A stretch of 64,000 nucleotides of DNA from CAVUUN01 sp964421755 (GTDB lineage Bacteria > Acidobacteriota > UBA6911 > RPQK01). Below, in pieces: positions 1 to 7,093 of this stretch. The notes beneath the pieces were generated by a model. That model was given only the letters and a program-made list of their open reading frames with translations. It was not told the DNA's origin and did not search any database. Every line of letters starts with the position of its first letter. Position 1 is the first letter of the stretch. Where the stretch lies: NCBI GenBank assembly GCA_964421755.1, contig CAYQYP010000061.1, positions 1 to 64,000 of the forward strand. The letters run 5' to 3'. The translations under genes and the position numbers were made by a program.

Positions 1-13
1 AGAACCTTTTTCG

Positions 14-46
14 AGAGCCGTGCACGAAAGCGAGAATGTTGAATAA
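14..46 (+). repeat. R3 repeat, single copy
   Basis: One copy of an element containing the core GCACGAAAGCGAG followed by a variant of GGTGTTGAA. Related copies are the two arms at 108-279, an inverse copy at 7006-7040, a direct copy at 33695-33730, and a shortened inverse remnant at 333-354. All lie outside genes. Function unknown. Confidence 0.6.
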
Positions 47-107
47 GGTCGGAGTGCGTTCGGCCCACAGGTATTGACGTACTTGTTATGGGCTGATGTC
101 GTGCGGA

Positions 108-279
108 GGGCGAGATCGAATGGAGCCGCGCACGAAAGCGAACGGCAGTGAGCGAGAGTAAGCGGACCACCAATCATTCGCTAAGTCGAGACATTTAAAA
201 GCAGTGGAGCGAGTCAGGTGGTCCGCTTACTCTCGCTCGCTTCTCTCGCTTTCGTGCGCGGCTCCATTCGATCTCGCCC
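108..279. repeat. R3 repeat arranged as a long palindrome
   Basis: The left arm (108-171) and right arm (217-279) are about 60-base inverse copies with a handful of mismatches, enclosing a loop of about 45 bases. Each arm contains the GCACGAAAGCGAG core shared with other R3 copies in the window. It fills most of the gene-free first 383 bases, downstream of the 384-2597 gene. Transcribed RNA or cruciform DNA could fold into a long hairpin. No T-tract follows, so it is not a classic intrinsic terminator. A REPIN/MITE-like origin is inferred. Confidence 0.7.
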
Positions 280-383
280 ACCGCCGGGAACTCGCCGGTC
301 TATTCGCCTATTAATAGAAGAGTTAACGTTTGCAGCACCCTCGCGGCTCTGAAAATGCTGCTGCGCGCGGACGATGAGGACGC

Positions 384-2597
384 TCACTTTACCAACCTCG
401 CACGCTGGAAGGCGGTGGCCAGTTGTTCTTCGCTCAACCGGTCCGACTCGAGATAGCGTCGTTTCCCGACGGGGACGGTGAATCCGTTGGCTGTCTGCGC
501 CGGGACTGTCTGTCCTCCGATTTCTTCAAGGATCTTCACCTCGTCCGCCTGCAGCGGGACGGAGAGCCGACCGTCGCCGTAGATGTGCCAGTAGACCACG
601 TAGCTCTTGCCTGCCCGCTTGAAACGGAAGGCACGCAACTGCTTCTCGGCCAGGCCGGTAATCTCCGCGTAGGGCACGAGCTCGAATTCTTTTCGCTCGT
701 TCAGGATCAGCAGGTGCTCCTGGTCCAGTTCGCGCAACTGTCGCTTCTGGACCTCGGTGAGCCAGTTTCTGGCTCGAACCTCCTCCCAGCGGCGAAGCAC
801 CTCGAGGTTATCGGCGGTTCTGGGGTGTTTGTCCAGCAACTCAAGCGAGGGCTGGATCGAGATTGGGCAACCCCATGCGGCGGCTCGGCTGGTGACATAC
901 TCGAACATATCGGGCTGCATGCCGATGGTTTTCTCGCTGGGCAAATCGAAGTCCAGCCAACCGAAATCGATGCGGGTGAAGTCCGCGATGATGCGTTCGG
1001 CCTCCTGCGCCGGGTGCTTTGCCGTCATCGCCTTGATCACTTCCGGAGCAAAGTGATCGAAGGCGTTGCCGCGGCTCAGGATATGCCAGCTGAAGTGAGC
1101 CTTGGCGGCGCCCTCGGCGAAGAGTGGCGCCGGTTTCAGCTCCTTGTAAACCAGCCACTGAGGCCATGACACCATGAACCAGTAAGGCTCGTGGACATCC
1201 TCGGCCCCATCGAAGTAAACGAACCGAAAACCGGCTTCACGGTAAATCTCACCCAACCGCGCGGCAGCTTCCTGCTGAATGCTCGTTCGCTGGTCGAAGC
1301 GTACGAAAACGGGCCATTCGTCGACGTCCAGTACTCCAAACTTGGCCCCGGCCTGGTGAGACGCGGCAGAGGTCCCGAGTTGTCCTCGGCGACAACCGGT
1401 GTACCGGTACGGCCGTTCGGTCGTGTACTCGGTGTAGGAGATGATTTCGCTTCCGATTTTCAGGAACCTCTGCTCCTCCCGCATTGACGACCCGCGCGGG
1501 TTTTCCTCGACCTCGATGCTGGTCGCCTGCGTGTCGAGCGGTTTCGACAGGGTGAGGATACGCTGCAGATTCAACCGTGGGTCCGGTCGGGGAGTCACGT
1601 ACGGATCGTGCTTGTGGGCCTTGTTGAAGTGGAAGTGCAGCCCTGGAATCATGCCCGCGTCCTTGATCTTCTGAACGATGCCCTTCAAATCCGCCATCCC
1701 GTTCGGATAATCGGGTCTCCAAGGAAAATGCCCGGCGGATCGCGAAAACGCCAGGTAGTAAACGACCATGGTCCGGAAGCCGCCCTGTTTGGCATACGCT
1801 ATATGACGATCAATATTCGCCGGACTCAGGTCATCCTCACCCATCCAGTAGTACGACCACTTGTACTCGGGACTTCGGCGGCTGGCCACGCCGGAGGGGA
1901 GACCAAAGTCTTCTTCGACCTTCTGAACGCGATCGAGCAACTGCTTGGTCTCGGTGACAATGAGGGCTGCCCCGACTCCCTCGCCTTTCACGATGTCGGC
2001 AGCGGTCGCGCGAAAGATGCGGTAACCCCCCGGACGCTCCTCCGAATCGATTTTTGCGTACGGATCCGTGCCCAACAGGTTGACCGCGACCTGGTCGTCC
2101 CAGGTCGTATTGAGCCAATCGCCGAAGCGGGTCCGCAATCGGAGCGGAAGCTGAAGAATGACGAATTCGTCATATCGCGGGAATCTTACCCCCGGGTGTG
2201 ACAACGAGCGGAGAGTTCCGGCACGGAACGCGATGTACTCGTCGGTGACCTGAACGAAAACCGAAGCTTCATATTCCACCGTATCGAAACGGATGAGCAG
2301 GCGGTCCCCGTCCTTGACCACGGATTTTGACACGAAGGTCGTGGAACGGGCCGGATAGGCCAGCTGGATTTCATTGTCGTAAGGGCGATATTGAACCAGC
2401 GAGAAGGCGGGCTGGCTGACGCCTGAGGCCAGGCATTCCTGCCCGGTAGCCTTGTGGATCAGGCTGATGGCGCGCGAATCGTCCCCGAGTATCAGCCGCA
2501 ACTCCCGGTTTTCTATAGTTACGTCGGCGAACAGCGTCAGACAGAAAGACAGGGCAATGGTGCCCAGGCAAAATAACTGGCGCGGGGTTTTGAACAT
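384..2597 (-). CDS. secreted TIM-barrel protein, putative glycoside hydrolase
   Basis: A 737-residue exported protein. Residues 1-24 form a Sec signal peptide ending near LTLFAD. About 25-240 look like a beta-sandwich, typical of the N-terminal domain of alpha-galactosidase-like enzymes. About 250-600 alternate like a (beta/alpha)8 barrel: SYYWMGEDDLS opens it, GMIPGLHFHFNK is a typical barrel strand, and RFVYFDGAEDV (about 458-468) carries acidic residues where a catalytic carboxylate would sit. An inserted beta-rich segment lies at about 341-425. The C-terminal 80 residues look like a small beta domain. By analogy it would cleave or bind a polysaccharide in the periplasm or outside the cell. 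The family is not identified with certainty, and a non-catalytic carbohydrate-binding role is possible. It is divergent from the GIN-domain gene. Confidence 0.6.
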   Translation of the reverse strand: MFKTPRQLFCLGTIALSFCLTLFADVTIENRELRLILGDDSRAISLIHKATGQECLASGVSQPAFSLVQYRPYDNEIQLAYPARSTTFVSKSVVKDGDRLLIRFDTVEYEASVFVQVTDEYIAFRAGTLRSLSHPGVRFPRYDEFVILQLPLRLRTRFGDWLNTTWDDQVAVNLLGTDPYAKIDSEERPGGYRIFRATAADIVKGEGVGAALIVTETKQLLDRVQKVEEDFGLPSGVASRRSPEYKWSYYWMGEDDLSPANIDRHIAYAKQGGFRTMVVYYLAFSRSAGHFPWRPDYPNGMADLKGIVQKIKDAGMIPGLHFHFNKAHKHDPYVTPRPDPRLNLQRILTLSKPLDTQATSIEVEENPRGSSMREEQRFLKIGSEIISYTEYTTERPYRYTGCRRGQLGTSAASHQAGAKFGVLDVDEWPVFVRFDQRTSIQQEAAARLGEIYREAGFRFVYFDGAEDVHEPYWFMVSWPQWLVYKELKPAPLFAEGAAKAHFSWHILSRGNAFDHFAPEVIKAMTAKHPAQEAERIIADFTRIDFGWLDFDLPSEKTIGMQPDMFEYVTSRAAAWGCPISIQPSLELLDKHPRTADNLEVLRRWEEVRARNWLTEVQKRQLRELDQEHLLILNERKEFELVPYAEITGLAEKQLRAFRFKRAGKSYVVYWHIYGDGRLSVPLQADEVKILEEIGGQTVPAQTANGFTVPVGKRRYLESDRLSEEQLATAFQRARLVK

Positions 2598-2758
2598 CTT
2601 TCCTCCTGGCCTCGTATTTCGTCGTGTAGCTCTTAGAGAAAGTGTAGCGCAGCGCGACTGGATCGCGTTACAGGCTCACAGATATCGAGGGATTCCCCCA
2701 CGGATACAACGAAATCGACCATCAGCAAGTCTAAGATCCAACAAGCTGAGAGGAGACT

Positions 2759-3466
2759 ATGAAAACACAGTTGGCTACCCTGTTCGTCGTATTGTTCATC
2801 GTCGGATGCATCCTTGTCCCGATCCAAGCCGCACCGGACACGCGCAATTTCAACTTGTCAGGTTTCACGGAAGTCAGTGTCGGTTACGGCATGCACGTTG
2901 TGATAACCCAGGGACAGCGTTTTCAGGTGAGCGTCACCGCGGAGCCCGAGACGTTTGAGCGGCTGAAGGTTGAAAAAGGCGGTTCGACGCTCGAGTTCTC
3001 GATGGAATCAAGCGGCTGGTTCCGTGGCAACCGCGGCCGAGTTGACATTGCCATCACGATGCCGGTTCTCAAGGGGCTGGACTTGAGCGGTGGAGCAGAG
3101 GGCGACGTGACCATGTCCGTACCCAACGAAAGCGTCCGCCTCGGTTTATCCGGCGGCGCCGAGCTCCATGCGCAGCTGACATGCACGAATGCCAACCTGG
3201 ATGCTTCTGGCGGCGCGGAGGTGACGGTCGTGGGCAGTGCCGAGCGGCTTCGCCTGGACGGGTCCGGAGGCAGCGAGTTCCATCTGAAGGAATTCACAGT
3301 CAAGGATGTTGCGGCGAATCTGTCGGGTGGAACCAGTGCGACCGTTAACATGAACGGCACGCTCGATGGGGATCTCAGCGGCGGTTCCGAAGTGACTTAT
3401 TACGGCACAGCAACTGTCGGTGACACCGATTTCAGCGGCGGGTCCAGGTTCAGAAAAGGCAGGTAG
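2759..3466 (+). CDS. head GIN domain (DUF2807) exported protein
   Basis: A 235-residue protein with an N-terminal hydrophobic export signal (about 1-24). The Cys at residue 17 in IVGC could be a lipobox, but cleavage after AQAA-like residues is equally plausible. The body shows the regular right-handed beta-helix repeat of the putative auto-transporter adhesin 'head GIN' family: DLSGGAEGD, LSGGAELHA, ASGGAEVTV, GSGGSEFHL, NLSGGTSA, DLSGGSEV and DFSGGSRF occur about every 20 residues. GAGAGG ribosome-binding sequence lies just before the ATG. The family is common in Bacteroidetes and Acidobacteriota and has no proven biochemical role; surface or periplasmic adhesion is inferred. Confidence 0.8.
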   Translation: MKTQLATLFVVLFIVGCILVPIQAAPDTRNFNLSGFTEVSVGYGMHVVITQGQRFQVSVTAEPETFERLKVEKGGSTLEFSMESSGWFRGNRGRVDIAITMPVLKGLDLSGGAEGDVTMSVPNESVRLGLSGGAELHAQLTCTNANLDASGGAEVTVVGSAERLRLDGSGGSEFHLKEFTVKDVAANLSGGTSATVNMNGTLDGDLSGGSEVTYYGTATVGDTDFSGGSRFRKGR

Positions 3467-3591
3467 CTGAAGAAGAGACAGCTATTCACAGCCAGCGTCC
3501 GGCGGGGCCCTTGCCCTTCGGACCTTGCTCGTTGCGAGTTCGGAGCAGGGTGCCCTCCTGAGCGGGCGGACACCTCGAATCCCCGGCCTCC

Positions 3592-3619
3592 GCAGGTCCG
3601 ACTTTCAAGTCGGACCTGC
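3592..3619. terminator. perfect 13-bp hairpin between convergent genes
   Basis: GCAGGTCCGACTT and its exact inverse complement are separated by two bases. The hairpin lies between the 3' ends of the GIN gene (+) and the RRM gene (-), a position expected for a bidirectional terminator. Only a weak T-run follows on the plus strand (CTTCTT), so factor-independent termination is uncertain. It may also be a dispersed hairpin of the kind seen elsewhere in this window. Confidence 0.45.
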
Positions 3620-3684
3620 GCTTCTTGGGGCTCAGGCCTACGGAAGTTCAATTCTGGATTTTATCTGGCGGCTGCTTGCAGCGC

Positions 3685-4005
3685 TTACCAGCGAGGCGGT
3701 CTGCGCTGACCCCCGCGACCGCCGCCACCACCGCCAGGACCACCACCACCGCGCTCTTCGCGAGGACGAGCTTCGTTCACCGTCAGGTTGCGGCCGCCGA
3801 TTTCGGCGCCGTTAAACTGGCGGATTGCCGCTTCGCCTTCTTCTCGCGATGCCATTTCGACAAAGCCGAAACCGCGTGAGCGTCCCGTGTCGCGGTCCGT
3901 TACCAGCGTCGCTGACTCGACGGTGCCCGCCTGGGCGAACATTTCCTCCAGATCCTGGCTGGTCGTCTTGAATGGAAGGTTGCCGACGTAAAGTTTCATG
4001 GTCAT
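3685..4005 (-). CDS. RRM-domain RNA-binding protein with Gly/Arg tail
   Basis: A 106-residue protein with one RNA recognition motif spanning about residues 3-82. RNP2 is KLYVGNLPF and RNP1 is SRGFGFVEM, so the aromatic RNA-stacking residues are intact. The C-terminus (about 88-106) is a Gly/Arg-rich tail, as in cyanobacterial Rbp and eukaryotic glycine-rich proteins. An AGGGA element lies about 8 bases before the ATG. Bacterial homologues bind single-stranded RNA and several are cold-induced; a role in mRNA binding or stability is inferred. It is followed by a hairpin and converges on the GIN gene. Confidence 0.92.
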   Translation of the reverse strand: MTMKLYVGNLPFKTTSQDLEEMFAQAGTVESATLVTDRDTGRSRGFGFVEMASREEGEAAIRQFNGAEIGGRNLTVNEARPREERGGGGPGGGGGGRGGQRRPPRW

Positions 4006-4235
4006 AGCGAATCTGTCCCTCCCTAGGGAATCATTGAGAAGCTTTTGAGCTGGATCTGCTTCGGGAAATCTGGCGGCGAAGGATCACGCGTCTGAGCAGC
4101 TTCTATTTTCACCTTTCGTCCGACTTCTCACCTACCCAAACGCAGCCGCCATAGCCAAGCGTGCGGGACTCACGAGAAAACCAAAAAGTCGAACAGAATC
4201 GAGTATACACACACTTTTGGGCAGCTTGCAAGAAA

Positions 4236-4494
4236 AGGCAAAAAAAGGGGCAGAGGGGCAGAAGGGGCAAAGGGACAAAGGGGCTGAGGGAAGGCAAAAG
4301 GGCGATTACGATTACGAGCACGAGCACGAGCGCGAGAACTCATGCTCAGACGGGCGATTGGCTTTTTGCCTCTTACCCCAAGTTCCAATTATCGCGCTCG
4401 TGCTCGTAATCGTAATCGGCTTTTTGTCTTTTCCGGCTGTTTGTCTTTGCCCCTTTGCCCGCCTGCCCCTCTGTCCCTTTACCCCTTTGCCCCG
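4236..4494. repeat. word-repeat palindrome (GGGGCAAA and ATTACGAGC words)
   Basis: An imperfect palindrome with arms of roughly 100 bases (about 4236-4340 and 4388-4494). The outer parts are degenerate tandem words such as GGGGCAAA and GGGACAAAG on the left, with their complements on the right. The inner parts are ATTACGATTACGAGCACGAG and its inverse complement. It fills most of the 555-base gap between the RRM gene and the zinc-ribbon gene at 4561. Frames open across it translate as low-complexity sequence and are not genes. No function can be assigned. Confidence 0.75.
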
Positions 4495-4560
4495 GACCTT
4501 GCTTCACGTGCCGATTGAGCGCAGGATAGTCATGGCAAGATTAGCCGGAGGGAGCGGGCG

Positions 4561-5016
4561 ATGGAGATAGATCTTGAAGAACTGCGTGAGCGTGTTTCTC
4601 TGCTGGATGACGCCGCCCTTCTTCGCATGATCGAAGAGGAGGCCGACAACTACCGCCCGGAGGCGCTGGCTGTCGCGAGGGAAGAAGCTCGGCGTCGGGG
4701 CATCGAACCGACCAGGCGCCCCGCCCGGGATGAACGCGTGCGAGTGGCGGGCGACGAGGGTCGGGGCAAAGCGCCCGCTGCCGGCGAGGAAAAAGAGCTG
4801 GAAGAGGACGACCAGGGACAGGAACGCCAACCCGTCCGGGGTTACCTGTGTCCCTCCTGCGGCGTCGGCATGCGCCGGGCTCTTCTTCTGGGCGAGACCC
4901 AGGTTATCGCCGTCCTGGAACCGAACAACGAGCAACGTTTCGTCTACGCCATGGTTTGCCCGCGCTGCGGGACTGCCGACCTTTTTGTCGACTTCGAAAC
5001 CGAGGTGGAGCAATAG
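4561..5016 (+). CDS. zinc-ribbon protein of unknown function
   Basis: A 151-residue soluble protein, very charged in its N-terminal half (helical, about 1-50; Glu/Arg-rich linker 50-95). The C-terminal domain holds two Cys pairs, CPSCG (about 100-104) and CPRCG (about 135-139), spaced like a treble-clef or ribbon zinc site. The start is supported by GGAGGGAGC immediately upstream. The N-terminal helical module (LLDDAALLRMIEEEADNY) resembles short helical modules I associate with other zinc-ribbon proteins in this type of genome, but I cannot name a family. No partner is evident. Confidence 0.65.
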   Translation: MEIDLEELRERVSLLDDAALLRMIEEEADNYRPEALAVAREEARRRGIEPTRRPARDERVRVAGDEGRGKAPAAGEEKELEEDDQGQERQPVRGYLCPSCGVGMRRALLLGETQVIAVLEPNNEQRFVYAMVCPRCGTADLFVDFETEVEQ

Positions 5017-5426
5017 CAGTCCACCGCCCGGGAGGATATACGCGCATGGTCAGGAATTGGGCGCTTTTCTCATGGTCTCTGCACTCACCCTGTTTTCCGG
5101 CCGGCTCTGTTCTCAGGATCCGGGACAGGTTGCTTCTGGTTCGCAGACGTCCCGGAATACGAATGTTCAAATGACCGTGGAAGCGGCCGGGGGATTCTTG
5201 ATCGCGCCAAACTAAACGTTGCCCTCTTCGCGATAGTAATACACACCGATTTTCACTCATCCCCTCCTCGGAGATACGCTTCAAAACGCTTCTGAGTTGA
5301 GCTGCTCGATCTGCGCAAAATGTAAAACCGGCCGGCCGAAGATTTTCGCCTGCCGGTAATTATTCTGGCCCCGGGCTCGTAGTATGAGTGCGAGGGAAAT
5401 TGACCGAGGGAGGGAACCGAGCGGTT
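5017..5426. other. gap with a possible small frameshifted secreted ORF and ECF gene leader
   Basis: About 410 bases between the zinc-ribbon gene and the first ECF sigma gene. A GAGGATATACGCGC-ATG at 5046 opens with MVRNWALF; in the next frame the sequence continues as LMVSALTLFSGRLCSQDPG and ends at 5215. Joined by a one-base shift, this would be a convincing signal peptide followed by a 30-residue body, so it may be the broken remains of a small exported protein. Nothing else is evident until the sigma factor leader. Confidence 0.2.
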
Positions 5427-5981
5427 ATGAACGAGGACCTGGTGAATCGACTGGCGGGCGGCGATCGCCAGGCCCTTGATCAGCTCTTTTGCGAAGCTGC
5501 CCGGGATGTCTATCGGCTGGCGCTGAGAATCGGTCGCGACCGTGAACTGGCTGAAGACGTGACCCAGGACGCCTTTATCCGGCTGTGGGAGACTCGGCAC
5601 CGCCTGGATCCCGAACGGTCCGTGAAAGGCCTGTTGGCCAAGATAACCGTCAACCTTTGCCTTGATCGGCTTCGCCAGGCCAGCCGTCACCGTACCGCGG
5701 ACTTCGTCGACGAGGCTGAAATGGAGAGCCTGGTTGCGCACGGCCCGATCGGCTCGGTCGAAACCCGTTCTCTGGATCGGCTGGCGATTGACCAGGCTCT
5801 TGGGAGACTCCCGGTCATATATCGGACCGTGCTCGCCCTTCGTTACGGTCAGGATCTCTCCTACCAGGAGATTGCCGATGCCGTGGCGATCAGCGTCCAG
5901 GCGGTCGCCTTGAGAATACATCGGGCGAAACAGTTGTTGCGTGGCTGGTTGGACCGTGACAGCAAGAAGGAGACGTCATGA
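5427..5981 (+). CDS. ECF-subfamily RNA polymerase sigma factor
   Basis: A sigma-70 family ECF factor of about 184 residues. Region 2 (about 10-75) contains the core-binding and -10 recognition helices, including ELAEDVTQDAFIRLW. Region 4 (about 125-175) ends in the helix-turn-helix LSYQEIADAVAISVQAVALR, with no region 3. An upstream in-frame GTG at 5388 exists, but the ATG at 5427 is preceded by GGGAGGG and starts directly at the family's usual first residues. The stop overlaps the next gene by four bases (ATGA), so the sigma factor and the zinc-binding membrane protein downstream are translationally coupled, the classic sigma/anti-sigma arrangement. The stimulus is unknown. Confidence 0.93.
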   Translation: MNEDLVNRLAGGDRQALDQLFCEAARDVYRLALRIGRDRELAEDVTQDAFIRLWETRHRLDPERSVKGLLAKITVNLCLDRLRQASRHRTADFVDEAEMESLVAHGPIGSVETRSLDRLAIDQALGRLPVIYRTVLALRYGQDLSYQEIADAVAISVQAVALRIHRAKQLLRGWLDRDSKKETS

Positions 5982-6475
5982 CGAGCGACTGCAAATGGAT
6001 CCGGGAGCAACTCGAGATGAAGTCTTCCGGCGGCGGTCTGCCTGAATTGCAGCAGAAAGAACTGCAACACCACCTGACCGAGTGCAGCGCCTGCGCTCGG
6101 TTCAGTTTGAGTCTTGCGGCAGAGGACCGTCTCCTGGGAGAGGTCCATCGGTCGGTCGACGACGAGGAAGTCGATTTCCAGGAGCTGGCTGATCGGCTCA
6201 ATCGGAAGCTCGATGCCTTGGAGGGGAGGCGAACCGACGGTTTCTGGGCCCGCGTGGCGCCGTGGAGCGTCCTGGCGCTGGGATTCTCGATTCTGGCTGG
6301 GCTGCTGAATCTGGCCGGTTTCGACGGGAGTCGAGTGGTCGAGCAGGTCGCGAGGGATCTCTGCTCGCCTCATCGGGCGACGGTTCTTGTCGGTTCGTTG
6401 ACGTCCGGTATTGTCGTTTGCGCGGTTCTGTCATGGTTGATCAGCCGTGCAGTTTTTCGCCTGGCTATCAAATAG
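5978..6475 (+). CDS. zf-HC2-type anti-sigma factor, membrane-bound
   Basis: A 165-residue protein beginning with a ZAS-like zinc-binding anti-sigma domain: HLTECSAC (about 29-36) gives the H-x3-C-x2-C signature. About residues 88-108 and 135-160 are hydrophobic membrane segments, so the N-terminal domain would hold the sigma factor at the membrane. AAGGAG precedes the start inside the sigma gene, and the four-base overlap implies stoichiometric synthesis. The extracytoplasmic part between the two membrane segments is short, so signal sensing may involve another partner, possibly the small membrane protein that follows. Confidence 0.85.
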   Translation: MTSDCKWIREQLEMKSSGGGLPELQQKELQHHLTECSACARFSLSLAAEDRLLGEVHRSVDDEEVDFQELADRLNRKLDALEGRRTDGFWARVAPWSVLALGFSILAGLLNLAGFDGSRVVEQVARDLCSPHRATVLVGSLTSGIVVCAVLSWLISRAVFRLAIK

Positions 6476-6487
6476 AAAGGAGATCTT

Positions 6488-6736
6488 ATGCTTAGCAAAT
6501 GGATGCAGCCTCAACCGTCTGACACTTCAAAACAGGCCAACTTCAAAGTCCAGCTCTCGGGGATTCTCCTGGGCGTGATTATAGTCGTCCTGATGTCCGT
6601 CCTGTCCCAGGTCTTTCAAAGCGCCAATGTCTTCCTCGCCAGCATCATCATGCTGCTCTGCCTTTTGCTGGTGAAGCTCGAATACCTGATCGGGAAGACT
6701 TTTAAAGAAGGATGCTTCGAGGAAAAGAAGGACTAA
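6488..6736 (+). CDS. small two-helix membrane protein of the ECF locus
   Basis: An 82-residue protein with hydrophobic segments at about 23-42 and 47-67, a polar N-terminus and a highly charged C-terminus (FKEGCFEEKKD). AAAGGAG lies 6-7 bases before the ATG. It begins 12 bases after the anti-sigma gene and is probably the third cistron of that operon. No family is recognised. Its position suggests it contributes to sensing or to stabilising the anti-sigma factor. Confidence 0.75.
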   Translation: MLSKWMQPQPSDTSKQANFKVQLSGILLGVIIVVLMSVLSQVFQSANVFLASIIMLLCLLLVKLEYLIGKTFKEGCFEEKKD

Positions 6737-6744
6737 GTGCCTCG

Positions 6745-6960
6745 TTTCAGTTTTCAACGCCAAAGGCGTTGCGTAGCAAAGCCCGGGGTTGCCCGCGTTG
6801 TGTGCGGGAAACCCCGGGTGGACGGGGAGAAGGATCCAACCCTGAAAGGGTTGCGTAGCGCGGTACGCAACCCTTTCAGGGTTGGATGCGTACACGCACC
6901 TACCCAGGGTTTCCTGCACACAACGCGGGCAACCCTGGGCTTTGCTACGTGACCCCGTTG
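6745..6960. repeat. nested intergenic palindrome
   Basis: Two hairpins are nested. The outer arms pair sequences around GCGTAGCAAAGCCCGGGGTT (about 6769-6790) with their inverse near 6925-6950, including AACGCGGGCAACC. The inner arms ATCCAACCCTGAAAGGGTTG (6834-6853) and CAACCCTTTCAGGGTTGGAT (6868-6887) are perfect inverse copies around a 14-base loop. They fill the gap between the ECF operon and the PL11-like gene. Hairpins of this wording recur in many environmental bacterial genomes as far as I recall. There is no protein-coding evidence. Confidence 0.7.
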
Positions 6961-7005
6961 GGGTCATTTCGGCAATCCGCTTGACGGAAGTATCACGTAG
7001 GGCAA

Positions 7006-7040
7006 TATTTTCAACACCCTCGCTTCGTGCGCAGCTCCGA
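7006..7040 (-). repeat. R3 repeat, inverse copy
   Basis: TTCAACACCCTCGC followed by TTCGTGCGCAGCTCC is the inverse of the R3 element seen at 14-46 and 33695-33730, with one base deleted inside the GCACGAAAGCGAG core. It lies just downstream of the stop end of the 7094-9124 gene. Confidence 0.55.
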
Positions 7041-7093
7041 AAGAAGCTTTCCGGCTGCTCCACACCCTGAAATCCGGATTGGCAGCAACTTCC

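Noticed and set aside
4109..4570. Several short open frames through the GGGGCAAA/ATTACGAGC region
   Set aside because: They translate as low-complexity sequence from a repeat and lack ribosome-binding sites.
5046..5215. Calling a secreted peptide gene here outright
   Set aside because: It needs a frameshift to join the start to the signal-like segment; listed only as a possible remnant.
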